From positions 248,001-312,000 of the forward strand of contig NZ_CAMPJO010000001.1 of assembly GCF_946886895.1 (NCBI RefSeq): 64,000 nt of DNA, given 5' to 3'. Shown piece by piece: positions 1-8,328 of this stretch. The DNA comes from an uncultured Marinobacter sp. Its GTDB lineage: Bacteria > Pseudomonadota > Gammaproteobacteria > Pseudomonadales > Oleiphilaceae. A model generated the notes under the pieces. It did not search any database. It was not told the DNA's origin and worked only from the letters and a program-made list of their open reading frames with translations. The first letter of the stretch is position 1, and each line of letters starts with the position of its first letter. Position numbers and translations under genes: made by a program.

Positions 1-40
1 GGGCCTGCATCAAACCCATATGAATTAATGCGTGCGCTGA

Positions 41-1273
41 TTATACATAGAAATCGAGCTCTTCCTGATGTTTGAGCAGGTCTCGCATGGTGTAGGGGTC
101 CTCACCGAAGAAATAGATAAGCCCCCAATGCGTACCGAATGCGGTGCGCTTGGTGACGGTTTCCTCCACGGGCGGTGTCAGCTCGTGCGACTCGAAGTAC
201 TCGTGGTTCTCGGTCTCCTCCGGTATCTCCAGACGGCTGACCACACGGCGACGGGGGTATACACCGAAGCAACCGGCGTAGCCCTTGGCATCCACCACTT
301 CTTTCGGGAAGAATGCGGTGATTTCCTCGTCCGTGGTTTTCGGGTCGAACGCCAGGATCATCCCCTGGTAGGCGTTGAAGCCATAGGAGCGCTCCAGCAG
401 TTCGAACACCTTGAAGCCCGGCGGACGGTAGGCCACTTCGCCAAAGTACATGGTGCCATCGCTGGTCACGAAATACTCCGGATGCACGAAACCGAAATCG
501 ATATCGAATGTCTTGATCAGTTTTTCGATTTCCGAGGTAATCTGGGCCCGGTATCGTTCCAGGTCCGGCGTGGCCGGCACAAACACCGAGTAACCGAGGG
601 TGACGTACTCGGAAATATTCAGGAACCGGATCTTGCCGTTATGGATCCAGGCTTCAACCGCGAACTCCCAGCCGTCCAGGTGGGACTCCATCAGCACCGG
701 AAACTCCTCATCGGGAATGGTATCCACTTCATCCGGTGTCCGGATCACCCGGTGGCCAAGGCAACCGGCCTTGTCGAAGGCCTTGAGGTGTATGGGGTCG
801 TTGGGGTCGCCGTCGAGCTTGAGCAGCGTCTGGTTTACCCGCTTCAGGAAACGAATCACGTCTTCCCGGTCATGGGCTTCCTCGAAGATGCCCACGCGGA
901 TCCCGCCCAACTGGGCGCGACGCTTCATCAGCGCCTTGTCACGCAGCAGCATGGCCTGGCCGAACAGTCGCGGGTTGTCCATCAGTACCGAGTTGATGGC
1001 GCCGGCCCACTCTACCGTTTCCTCGAACAGCGGTATGGCAACATCCACCCCCATGTCCTTGAGGGTTTGCGCAATTTCCACGGAGCGGTCGTTCAGGCGT
1101 TCGAAATTCCAGGGCACGTAGGGGATATCGTGCTCTTTGCAGTAGGGCTCGGCCCAGTCGGGAGCGACAACAACATAACGGCGGTCAAATTTATCGGCGG
1201 CCTCAATGGCGTTCAGGCTCCAGCCGAGCAGCGCGATGTACCCCTTCTCAGGATTGTAGTTTTGCTCTGTCAT
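41..1273 (-). CDS. ATP-grasp domain protein (orphan carboxylate-amine/thiol ligase-like)
   Basis: A 410-residue soluble protein with the layout of ATP-grasp ligases of the carbamoyl-phosphate-synthase/PurK type. It has an N-terminal Rossmann-like part, a central segment binding ATP, and a C-terminal acidic metal-binding segment around GFVHPEYF...YFGEVAYRPPG, where the E and R residues are typical of the Mg-ATP site. Family members join a carboxylate to an amine or thiol through an acyl-phosphate. The substrate cannot be told from sequence. It is transcribed alone, away from the window start, with about 156 bases between its start and the end of mqo, so it probably has its own promoter there. 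ATG start with GAGAGAG upstream. No biosynthetic partner gene lies beside it in this window. Confidence 0.75.
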   Translation of the reverse strand: MTEQNYNPEKGYIALLGWSLNAIEAADKFDRRYVVVAPDWAEPYCKEHDIPYVPWNFERLNDRSVEIAQTLKDMGVDVAIPLFEETVEWAGAINSVLMDNPRLFGQAMLLRDKALMKRRAQLGGIRVGIFEEAHDREDVIRFLKRVNQTLLKLDGDPNDPIHLKAFDKAGCLGHRVIRTPDEVDTIPDEEFPVLMESHLDGWEFAVEAWIHNGKIRFLNISEYVTLGYSVFVPATPDLERYRAQITSEIEKLIKTFDIDFGFVHPEYFVTSDGTMYFGEVAYRPPGFKVFELLERSYGFNAYQGMILAFDPKTTDEEITAFFPKEVVDAKGYAGCFGVYPRRRVVSRLEIPEETENHEYFESHELTPPVEETVTKRTAFGTHWGLIYFFGEDPYTMRDLLKHQEELDFYV

Positions 1274-1429
1274 AAGCTCTCTCCTTGGTTCAGGGTTTCT
1301 TTATTAGCCTACGCTGACCGATGCAAATGGCAACTTCAACGCCCCGGAGAGATAAAAAAGCACTCTGGCTATCGGCGGATAAAACCAATAGCCACAGTAC
1401 GTTGAGAGTTTTTAGATCATTTGGGAATA

Positions 1430-2911
1430 TCAGCGTAAACCGAGAGTTGCCAGCGTCCTTTGCCGAACCTCCGTCAACAGGGCCTCATCGTCAACCAGCG
1501 ACCGGCCATAGGAAGTCACCAGCTCCCTCAGACGAGCCTGCCATTGCTCTGTTTTTAACTTCTCGGGGAAGCAGCGCTCAAGAACATCAAGCATGGCGTT
1601 CGCCGCCGTCGAAGCCCCGGGTGAGGCACCCAGCAGTGCCGCCAGCGTGCCATCCTGGGCAGCCACAATCTCGGTACCAAACTCAAGCTTGCCACCGCCG
1701 TCTTCAACCTGTTTGATGATCTGCACACGCTGGCCCGCCATCTTCAGCTCCCAGTCTTCCTCGTGAGCGTCCGGATAGAAGTTGCGCAGGGCAGCCACGC
1801 GGTCACTGTGAGACTGGAACACTTCCCCGATCAGATAGCGGGTGAGGTCCATATTGCTTTTGCTCACGGAGAGCATCGGACGAAGGTTGGTGGGCTTCAC
1901 CGAGCCAAACAGATCGAACAGTGATCCCTGTTTCAGGAAGCGGGTGGTAAAGCCCGCAAACGGGCCGAACAGCAGGGCCGGCTCACCGTTGATAATCCGG
2001 GTATCCAGGTGCGGAACAGACATGGGCGGCGCGCCAATGGGCGCTTTGCCATACACTTTTGAATGATGTTGCTCCACGATATCGGGCTTGCGACACACCA
2101 GCCACTGGCCGCTCACGGGAAAGCCGCCATAACCCCGCGCTTCTTCGATGCCTGATTTCTGCAGCAGGGGCAACGCACCGCCACCAGCGCCGAGGAAGAC
2201 AAACCCGGTCTCCAGTTTGGTCAGCTCACCGGTTTTCTGGTTCTTCACCCGGATCTTCCAGCGGCCATTGTCGCGCTGGTCAATGTAATGCACGGGGCTG
2301 CTCAGCATCAGCTCGAAGTTGGGCTGGGTTTCCAGGTACGCCACCATGCTGCGGGTCAACGACCCGAAGTCCACATCGGAGCCATGCCGGATCCGGGTCG
2401 CGGCCACCGGCTGCATGGGATCCCGGTGATTGATCACCAGCGGCATCCACGCTTCCAGATCGTGAGGAGACTCGGTGAATTCCATCTCCCGGAACAGGTG
2501 GTGACTGCTGAGCCGCTCATGCCGGCGCTTCAGGAACGCTACGTCCTTTTCGCCCCAGACAAAACTCTGGTGCGGCGTGCGATTAATGAAACTGGCGGGC
2601 TCAGGCAATATGCCCTGCTCCACCAGATACGACCAGAACTGCAGGGACACCTCGAACTGGGCATTGATTTTCAGGGCCCGGTCGATGGAAACATCGCCAT
2701 CCCCGGTTTCCGGAGTGTAATTGAGTTCGCAGTAGCCGGCATGGCCGGTGCCTGCATTGTTCCACCCGTCGGTGCTTTCATGGGCAACGTGGTCGAGTCG
2801 CTCCACCATGACGATGTCCAGGGACGGATCCAACTGCCTGAGCATCATGCCGAGAGTGGCGCTCATGACACCACCTCCGACCAGCACTACATCTGCCTGT
2901 CTAACGGCCAT
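1430..2911 (-). CDS. mqo: Malate:quinone oxidoreductase
   Basis: Membrane-associated FAD enzyme that oxidises L-malate to oxaloacetate and passes electrons to ubiquinone, replacing or supplementing NAD malate dehydrogenase in the TCA cycle. The 493-residue length is normal for the family. The N-terminus carries the dinucleotide-binding motif VLVGGGVMSATLG, and family blocks such as GWNNAGTGHAGYCELNYTP and the HIDTRIINGEPALLFGPFAGF-like segment follow. ATG start. It is divergent from nhaD across a 326-base region. A single-gene transcript is likely, because the ATP-grasp gene downstream is more than 150 bases away. Confidence 0.95.
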   Translation of the reverse strand: MAVRQADVVLVGGGVMSATLGMMLRQLDPSLDIVMVERLDHVAHESTDGWNNAGTGHAGYCELNYTPETGDGDVSIDRALKINAQFEVSLQFWSYLVEQGILPEPASFINRTPHQSFVWGEKDVAFLKRRHERLSSHHLFREMEFTESPHDLEAWMPLVINHRDPMQPVAATRIRHGSDVDFGSLTRSMVAYLETQPNFELMLSSPVHYIDQRDNGRWKIRVKNQKTGELTKLETGFVFLGAGGGALPLLQKSGIEEARGYGGFPVSGQWLVCRKPDIVEQHHSKVYGKAPIGAPPMSVPHLDTRIINGEPALLFGPFAGFTTRFLKQGSLFDLFGSVKPTNLRPMLSVSKSNMDLTRYLIGEVFQSHSDRVAALRNFYPDAHEEDWELKMAGQRVQIIKQVEDGGGKLEFGTEIVAAQDGTLAALLGASPGASTAANAMLDVLERCFPEKLKTEQWQARLRELVTSYGRSLVDDEALLTEVRQRTLATLGLR

Positions 2912-3237
2912 TGATTTTCACCCTAGCTTGCTTTTGAGCCTGTGTACCACCCCACGATCAGCAGGGAGGCCTGTCGGAAGCCGGTCGGGCGCGAGGTAAA
3001 CGACGCCGCCGTCTGCTTCCGGTCTGAATGTGGTGGCAATTATCCCGATTTTCGCCGAACTAATAAATTGTGATTGTGAATTTTTGCCCCGGGAATCGCC
3101 CGGCACGGATGACCTGGCTCATCAAACGCTGCCGTCGAACAGTAGCCTGCCAGGCACCAAAGGTCTAAAATCCGCCGTCAAATTTTGCCTGGGCCGGTTT
3201 CCGGCCTCTTGCTCACAACCTGGTACGGGAACGCTCC
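2912..3237. other. Divergent intergenic region between mqo and nhaD
   Basis: This 326-base gap holds the 5' regions of two divergent genes. The stretch near 3045-3085 is AT-rich against a GC-rich background (a run like taataaattgtgattgtgaattttt) and is the likeliest promoter zone. I could not assign convincing -35/-10 pairs or a named operator. A 62-codon minus-strand frame crosses the gap, but it has no ribosome site or recognisable product and I do not call it. Confidence 0.4.
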
Positions 3238-4488
3238 ATGTCTGTCCTGGATACTGCTCTGATCATTCTCGCTGTGCTGGCGCTGCTGGGCGTCATCTTT
3301 GAAGAGGTCACCCACATCAACAAGGCCAAGGTGACGCTGTTTTTCGGTACCCTGAGTTGGATTCTGCTGTTTCTCGCCAGCGATAGTGAAGTGGAGACCG
3401 CCGCTATCTCGGCGGGCCTGTCCGAGAGCATTGCCGAAATCGCCGGACTGTGGCTGTTCCTGGTTGCGGCCATGACCTTTGTGGCCTATCTGAACAAAAA
3501 AGGAATGATCGAGAATGTGATTTACCTGATCATGCCGAGACAGGTAAGCGAGCGGCGACTGTTGTTTTTGACCGGTTTGTTTTGTTTCATTTTCTCGTCT
3601 CTGGCAGACAATATCACCGCCACTTTAGTCTCATGCTCGCTGATCCTGTCCCTCGACCTGGAACTGAAAAAGCGCATCCAGTTCATCACACTGGTGGTCT
3701 TCGCGGTCAACTCCGGCGGCGTGTCATTGATCACCGGCGACGTCACTACCCTGATGATCTTCCTGGCGGACAAGGTGGAAATCCTCACCCTGCTGACGCT
3801 TGCCGTACCGGCGTCAATTACCGTCTTCATCCTCGCCATTTTCCTCTCGAGAGGCCTCACCGGTACCATCACACTTCGTTCCCACAGCCATACGGTACGC
3901 AAGGTCGATGCAATCATCAGTACCCTGTTTTTGCTGACCATTCTGTGTACCATCGTCGGCAATGTGCTGTTCAGTGTTCCTCCGGTGCTGACGTTTCTGT
4001 TCGGCATGTCAGTGATGTTCCTGGTTTCCCGGTTCATGAGTGATGACTCTGAACTGGACCCAATCCTGGAATACATTCGTATTATCGAGTTCGAGACCCT
4101 GCTGTTCTTCCTGGGCATCCTGCTGCTGGTGGGCATGCTGAAAGAAATTCATGCCCTGGACTCGCTGGTGGCGGTTTACGATGTCCTGCCACCGGTTTAC
4201 GCCAATTACCTGATGGGCATCTTCTCGGCGGTGATTGATAACGTGCCGCTGACCGCTGCGCTGCTCAAGTCGGGTATCAGCATGAGTCCTGGCGAATGGA
4301 TGGGGTTAACCTACGCCGTCGGCGTGGGCGGATCGCTGCTGGTGATCGGCTCCGCCGCCGGCATTGTTGCCATGAGCAAGATCCCGGGGCTGACCTTTGC
4401 CGCCTATATGCGGTATCTTGGCCACCTTTTGGCAGCTTACAGCCTGGGTTACGCCGGGGTGTACATGCTGGGACGTTTCATCAACTGA
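3238..4488 (+). CDS. nhaD: Na+/H+ antiporter, NhaD family
   Basis: Inner-membrane sodium/proton antiporter of the NhaD (ion transporter superfamily) type, 416 residues, with many hydrophobic segments across the whole length. Recognisable family features are the early FEEVTHINKAKVTLFFGTL segment, the SSLADNITATLV segment and the AVIDNVPLTAALL segment, whose acidic and Asn/Thr residues belong to the transport core. It exports Na+ (and Li+) at alkaline pH and fits a marine lifestyle. ATG start, with GGAACGCTCC just upstream. A second cation exchanger starts only 10 bases after its stop, so the two probably form an operon. Confidence 0.88.
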   Translation: MSVLDTALIILAVLALLGVIFEEVTHINKAKVTLFFGTLSWILLFLASDSEVETAAISAGLSESIAEIAGLWLFLVAAMTFVAYLNKKGMIENVIYLIMPRQVSERRLLFLTGLFCFIFSSLADNITATLVSCSLILSLDLELKKRIQFITLVVFAVNSGGVSLITGDVTTLMIFLADKVEILTLLTLAVPASITVFILAIFLSRGLTGTITLRSHSHTVRKVDAIISTLFLLTILCTIVGNVLFSVPPVLTFLFGMSVMFLVSRFMSDDSELDPILEYIRIIEFETLLFFLGILLLVGMLKEIHALDSLVAVYDVLPPVYANYLMGIFSAVIDNVPLTAALLKSGISMSPGEWMGLTYAVGVGGSLLVIGSAAGIVAMSKIPGLTFAAYMRYLGHLLAAYSLGYAGVYMLGRFIN

Positions 4489-4498
4489 GGTTTTTTCT

Positions 4499-5482
4499 AT
4501 GTTAATGGCAATCGCCGCCATCCTGGCCGGCCTGGTGCTACTGGTCTGGAGCGCAGACAAGTTTGTCGATGGCGCCGCTGCAACAGCGAAACACCTGGGC
4601 ATGCCAACGCTCCTGATCGGCATGGTGATCATCGGTTTTGGCACGTCCGCGCCGGAGCTGGCGGTATCGGCCATGGCCGCGGCCGACGGCAACCCCGGCC
4701 TGGCCCTCGGCAACGCCTACGGTTCGAACATCACCAACATTGCATTGATTATCGGCCTGATCGCCGTCATCGCTCCGATTGTCGTGCACTCTCAGGTAAT
4801 CCGAAAGGAACTGCCACTACTGCTGGTGCTGACGTTGATTGCTGGCGCCCAACTCATAGACGGGGAATTATCCCGGCTGGATGGCATTATTCTGTTACTG
4901 GTTTTCGCCGGCGTCATGGGATGGTCGATTTACCAGGGCATGCAAGGCAAGGGTGACGCCCTGGCGGGTGACACCGACGCTGAAATTATTGCCCACCCGA
5001 TGCCCCTTAAAACCGCCATTGTGTGGCTGGTGGTCGGTCTGATCCTGCTGGTCGTCAGCTCCCGCATGCTCGTCTGGGGCGCCGTCACCATTGCCCAGAG
5101 CCTCGGGGTCAGTGACCTGGTGATCGGCCTCACGATTGTCGCCATCGGCACGTCGCTGCCGGAGCTGGCCTCGGCCCTGGCGGCCGTCAAGAAGAACGAA
5201 CACGACCTGATCCTGGGCAATATCCTGGGATCGGGCATTTTCAATACCCTGGCGGTGGTTGGCCTGGCGGCGGTTATTGAGCCCCTGGCGGTTGATCCGG
5301 AAGTGCTCTACCGCGACTGGGCACTGATGCTGGCGCTCACAGTGGGCCTGCTGCTGATGGGCTATGGCCTGACCGGCTGGCGCAAGCTGGTCAGCCGGGT
5401 GGATGGTACCGTGCTGTTGCTGGTCTACGTTGCCTACACCGGTTACCTGCTGTCCACCGTGGTTTCGGCCGGCGCTGCCTGA
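4499..5482 (+). CDS. Calcium/sodium antiporter, YrbG family
   Basis: Inner-membrane cation exchanger of the CaCA superfamily (K+-dependent Na+/Ca2+ exchanger related, YrbG-like), 327 residues. It shows the expected internal duplication: GTSAPELAVS...GNAYGSNITN in the first half and GTSLPELASA...GNILGSGIFNT in the second. These are the two alpha-repeats that form the ion pathway. The frame is open upstream into nhaD, but ATG at 4499, right after the nhaD stop with GAGG in front, gives the normal N-terminus. A second ATG two codons later is equally possible. Co-transcribed with nhaD. Direction and ion preference are inferred from the family. Confidence 0.87.
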   Translation: MLMAIAAILAGLVLLVWSADKFVDGAAATAKHLGMPTLLIGMVIIGFGTSAPELAVSAMAAADGNPGLALGNAYGSNITNIALIIGLIAVIAPIVVHSQVIRKELPLLLVLTLIAGAQLIDGELSRLDGIILLLVFAGVMGWSIYQGMQGKGDALAGDTDAEIIAHPMPLKTAIVWLVVGLILLVVSSRMLVWGAVTIAQSLGVSDLVIGLTIVAIGTSLPELASALAAVKKNEHDLILGNILGSGIFNTLAVVGLAAVIEPLAVDPEVLYRDWALMLALTVGLLLMGYGLTGWRKLVSRVDGTVLLLVYVAYTGYLLSTVVSAGAA

Positions 5483-5525
5483 ACCCGGCGACGGGGGTGT
5501 TACTCGCCCTCGTCGCCCCGGGCGA

Positions 5526-5948
5526 TCACGAATCCCGAAACACCATGGCAATCGAATTCAGGCAGTACCGCTGCCCGGTCGGCGGCGGGCCATCCGGGAA
5601 CACGTGTCCGAGATGGCTGTCGCAGCGGGGGCACCGGATTTCGGTGCGGGTCACGCCCAGGCTGTTGTCGTCCAGATAACGAATGTGGCCCTGATCAAAC
5701 GGTTGAAAGAAGCTTGGCCAGCCGGTTCCTGAATCGAACTTGGAGTTGGAGCTGAACAGGGGCAGATTGCACAGGCGGCAGTGATAAACGCCCTCTGTCT
5801 TGTTGTCCAGCAGAGTGCCGCAGAACGGGTGCTCGGTGCCGTGGTCAAGCAGTACACGCCGTTCCTCGTCCGTCAGCCCCGCGGCTTTCTCTTCAACCTG
5901 TGCTTTGGTCAGTGGTGTCAGGTCATAACCTGCAGCGGAAACGCCCAT
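5526..5948 (-). CDS. msrB: Peptide-methionine (R)-S-oxide reductase MsrB
   Basis: Cytoplasmic repair enzyme that reduces the R-epimer of methionine sulfoxide in proteins, using thioredoxin. The 140 residues include the zinc-binding pairs CRLC and CPRC, the conserved [11 protein letters not shown] block and the catalytic cysteine in GQRYCLNS near the C-terminus. It starts 10 bases after the msrA stop, so the two are an operon with msrA first. It converges on the calcium/sodium antiporter gene; the 43 bases between contain an imperfect inverted repeat (GGCGACG/CGTCGCC) without a T-run. Confidence 0.95.
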   Translation of the reverse strand: MGVSAAGYDLTPLTKAQVEEKAAGLTDEERRVLLDHGTEHPFCGTLLDNKTEGVYHCRLCNLPLFSSNSKFDSGTGWPSFFQPFDQGHIRYLDDNSLGVTRTEIRCPRCDSHLGHVFPDGPPPTGQRYCLNSIAMVFRDS

Positions 5949-5958
5949 ATGTGCCTCC

Positions 5959-6612
5959 TCAGGCCGTGCTACCTGTGTCGTTGTCGGTGTATTCCGGTTT
6001 CAGGCGGTCACCATAACGATCCACCAGTTTTTCCATTTTCGGCGCAGCCACCGCCATGATGTACGGCTGATACGGATTCCGGGCGGCAAAGTTCTGGTGA
6101 TAGTCCTCCGCCGGGTAGAAAGCATCCAGCGGCTCCAGCGTGGTAACAATGGGATCCGGGTAAACACCGGCTTCATCCAGTTGACGGATGTACGCCTCAG
6201 CTACCTGTTTCTGCGCCGCCGTTTCATAAAAAATCGCGGACCGGTACTGGGTACCCCGGTCGTTGCCCTGGCGATTCAACTGCGTGGGATCGTGGGCAAC
6301 GGAGAAAAACACCTTCAGCAATTCACCGAAGCTGACCCGCGTCGGATCGTAGTGCACGTCCACCACTTCCGCATGGCCGGTGGTGCCGGTACAGACTGCC
6401 TCGTAGTTGGCCGTGTTTGCCGCTCCGCCGGCATAACCGGACACCACCTGGGAGACCCCGTCCATGGCCAGATAAACCGCCTCAACGCACCAGAAGCAGC
6501 CACCCGCCAGCACCACCCGTTGCTCGTTGCCCTGGGCGGGAAGATCTTCTCCGGGGTCGGGAAAGCGACTGCGGGGTACGTTCAGGCCGGGGATGCTGCA
6601 CGATGTGGTCAT
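5959..6612 (-). CDS. msrA: Peptide-methionine (S)-S-oxide reductase MsrA
   Basis: Reduces the S-epimer of methionine sulfoxide, the partner activity of MsrB. The catalytic motif GCFWCVE lies near residue 38, followed by the family block VSGYAGG and the downstream [18 protein letters not shown] segment. The frame stays open for 112 further codons upstream. The ATG at 6612 gives the usual length (217 residues) and the usual N-terminus, and the upstream part does not resemble MsrA. First gene of the msrA-msrB operon. Its promoter must lie in the 195 bases before the divergent metallophosphoesterase gene. Confidence 0.93.
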   Translation of the reverse strand: MTTSCSIPGLNVPRSRFPDPGEDLPAQGNEQRVVLAGGCFWCVEAVYLAMDGVSQVVSGYAGGAANTANYEAVCTGTTGHAEVVDVHYDPTRVSFGELLKVFFSVAHDPTQLNRQGNDRGTQYRSAIFYETAAQKQVAEAYIRQLDEAGVYPDPIVTTLEPLDAFYPAEDYHQNFAARNPYQPYIMAVAAPKMEKLVDRYGDRLKPEYTDNDTGSTA

Positions 6613-6807
6613 GATGCCCTCTGTTATGTGATGTCTTAACCCGGCAATTGTGGCTGGAAACCGCAGTATTTGCCAATACCGATGCCGTGGATGAAACATG
6701 AACATTGCGTGCGGCAGGTTGCAACCCCGGACAGGCCAACCATACTGAAGCACAGGGTTTGTCTCGTTCATCACTGGCCATGTCCGCTCGGCATCAAAGG
6801 AAGAAAA

Positions 6808-7782
6808 ATGACGGCAAGGGCTCATGCTCCCGGAAATCAGGACGAGCTGATGGAATACCGCCTGAGCCTTCGGCTCGGACCGGTACACGCGCGCCAGCGC
6901 CTCGGCATCGAACGGGAGGCCGAAGCCAGGGTGTTCGGCCGCGACCACCGGTCATTCCACCTGGAAAACTGGACCGATGCGCCGGGACTGATCCGGTTCT
7001 GCCTTCGCATGGCCGGTCTGCTCAATCGTGGGCAGAACAACAGCAGGCGGCTAAGAACCGTGCACAACCGCTTCCACCTGCCGGACCTCCCGGCGGCCTT
7101 CGCGGGCTACCGTATTCTGCATCTGACCGACCTGCACGTGGACATGGACGAAGCCAACCTTCAGGCCCTGATGCGGGAAATCAAACCACTGGACTACGAC
7201 CTCTGCGTGCTTACCGGCGATTATCGCCGCCAGACCTGGGGGCCCATCGATGAAGCACTGAATGGCATGGCCCGGCTACGGGAGGCAATCCGGGGCCCGG
7301 CCTTTGCGGTACTGGGCAACCACGACAGTGTCACCATGGTGCCAGCCCTGGAAGACATGGGGTACCGCCTGCTGATGAACGAGATGATCCCCATCGAACA
7401 CCAGGGTGACTGCCTGTACCTCGCCGGCGTGGACGACGCCCACTTCTACAAGGCCCACAACCTGCACCGGGCCGGCGACAACATCCCGGCCGGTGGTATC
7501 AGTATCCTGCTCAGCCATACCCCGGAAATCTGGCGGGAAGCCGCCCACGCCGGCTACGACCTGTTTCTCTGCGGCCATACCCACGGCGGGCAGATCTGCC
7601 TGCCCGGGGGCATTCCCGTGACTCTGGATTCCGATTGCCCGCGACACCTGGGGCGCGGGTACTGGCAGATGAACGGCATGCAGGGCTATACCTCACCCGG
7701 CTCAGGTACGTCTGTGGTGAATGTCCGGCTGAACTGCCCGCCGGAAGTCACGATTCATACGCTGGCCCGCGGACCCTGCTGA
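6808..7782 (+). CDS. Calcineurin-like metallophosphoesterase
   Basis: A 324-residue two-metal phosphoesterase of the calcineurin superfamily, YaeI-like. The five metal-site blocks are visible in order: HLTDLHVD, LTGDY, GNHD, SHTPE and GHTHGGQ. Such proteins hydrolyse phosphomonoesters or diesters; some YaeI relatives act on UDP-2,3-diacylglucosamine or cyclic nucleotides, and the substrate here is unknown. No signal peptide is visible from the chosen start. ATG at 6808 has AAAGGAAG at good spacing. The frame extends upstream without a site, and an internal ATG at 6850 is possible. Monocistronic; it ends 18 bases from the convergent CarS-like gene. Confidence 0.82.
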   Translation: MTARAHAPGNQDELMEYRLSLRLGPVHARQRLGIEREAEARVFGRDHRSFHLENWTDAPGLIRFCLRMAGLLNRGQNNSRRLRTVHNRFHLPDLPAAFAGYRILHLTDLHVDMDEANLQALMREIKPLDYDLCVLTGDYRRQTWGPIDEALNGMARLREAIRGPAFAVLGNHDSVTMVPALEDMGYRLLMNEMIPIEHQGDCLYLAGVDDAHFYKAHNLHRAGDNIPAGGISILLSHTPEIWREAAHAGYDLFLCGHTHGGQICLPGGIPVTLDSDCPRHLGRGYWQMNGMQGYTSPGSGTSVVNVRLNCPPEVTIHTLARGPC

Positions 7783-7800
7783 GATCAGACCCGGCGACCG

Positions 7801-8328
7801 TTAATGGGGGTGGCGGCGAATCCCCCACCGGTACAAAAACGGCGACACCAGTATGTTGGCGGCGGTAAATACCGTCACCACCACTAGCCCGATCCAGCCG
7901 CTTACCGGCAACCCGACAACGGCGTATATCATGGGCAACGCCGCTTCGGGGATCTGGTCCAGGCCGACGGCCCGGGCGCTGGAGGGCAGCCCGAGCCGCC
8001 GTTTGACAAAACTGCTGAACAGGTCGCCCAGCAGGCCCAGCACCCCAAACACCAGGCCAAAGCCAAAGCCCAGCCCGGTCACCAGGGAAAACATCGCACA
8101 AGCCAGAGCACCAGACACCAGGCCGCGCCAGGTCTTGCTTTTGCCAAGCACAGGCCGACCGTCTGACCAGAGGCGCCCTCCATCCAGGGGCGCGGCCCAG
8201 CGACGTTTCAGGATCCTGGCGGCAACCACCGGCGTTCCGTTGGCCAGCATCAGCATCACAAACAGCTCCAGCGATATCAGCAAACGCCTGCCGCTCCCCT
8301 TCCGACGAGGATTCTCAGTCGATTCCAC
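7801..8328 (-). CDS. CDP-archaeol synthase/CarS-like membrane protein (DUF46)
   Basis: A 175-residue integral membrane protein of the CarS/DUF46 family, distantly related to CdsA cytidylyltransferases. The blocks LANGTPVVAAR, SKTWRGLVSG, LGLLGDLFSSFVKRRLG and LDQIPEA match the family. The GD...KRR...LDQIPE arrangement is the presumed CDP-alcohol/lipid site. In archaea the enzyme activates unsaturated archaetidic acid with CTP; the bacterial role is not settled. It starts with GTG inside the last codons of fumC (14-base overlap), so it is translated from the fumC transcript. Exact start uncertain. Confidence 0.75.
   Translation of the reverse strand: MESTENPRRKGSGRRLLISLELFVMLMLANGTPVVAARILKRRWAAPLDGGRLWSDGRPVLGKSKTWRGLVSGALACAMFSLVTGLGFGFGLVFGVLGLLGDLFSSFVKRRLGLPSSARAVGLDQIPEAALPMIYAVVGLPVSGWIGLVVVTVFTAANILVSPFLYRWGIRRHPH

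Noticed and set aside
441..451. CCAAAGTACAT, resembling the recurrent alcohol-island motif
   Set aside because: It lies deep inside the ATP-grasp coding sequence, where the bases are explained by its codons, and no gene start is nearby.
68..1405. Long plus-strand open frame of 445 codons opposite the ATP-grasp gene
   Set aside because: It mirrors a clear minus-strand protein family; its own translation has no recognisable domain. Similar long antisense frames (for example over fumC, pqqE, the quinoprotein dehydrogenase and pepP) are by-products of high GC.
2918..3106. A 62-codon minus-strand frame in the mqo-nhaD gap
   Set aside because: No ribosome site, no similarity I recognise, and it covers the expected promoters of both genes.
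5483..5518. Inverted repeat GGCGACG/CGTCGCC between the antiporter gene and msrB as a terminator
   Set aside because: Arms are imperfect and no T-run follows in either direction.
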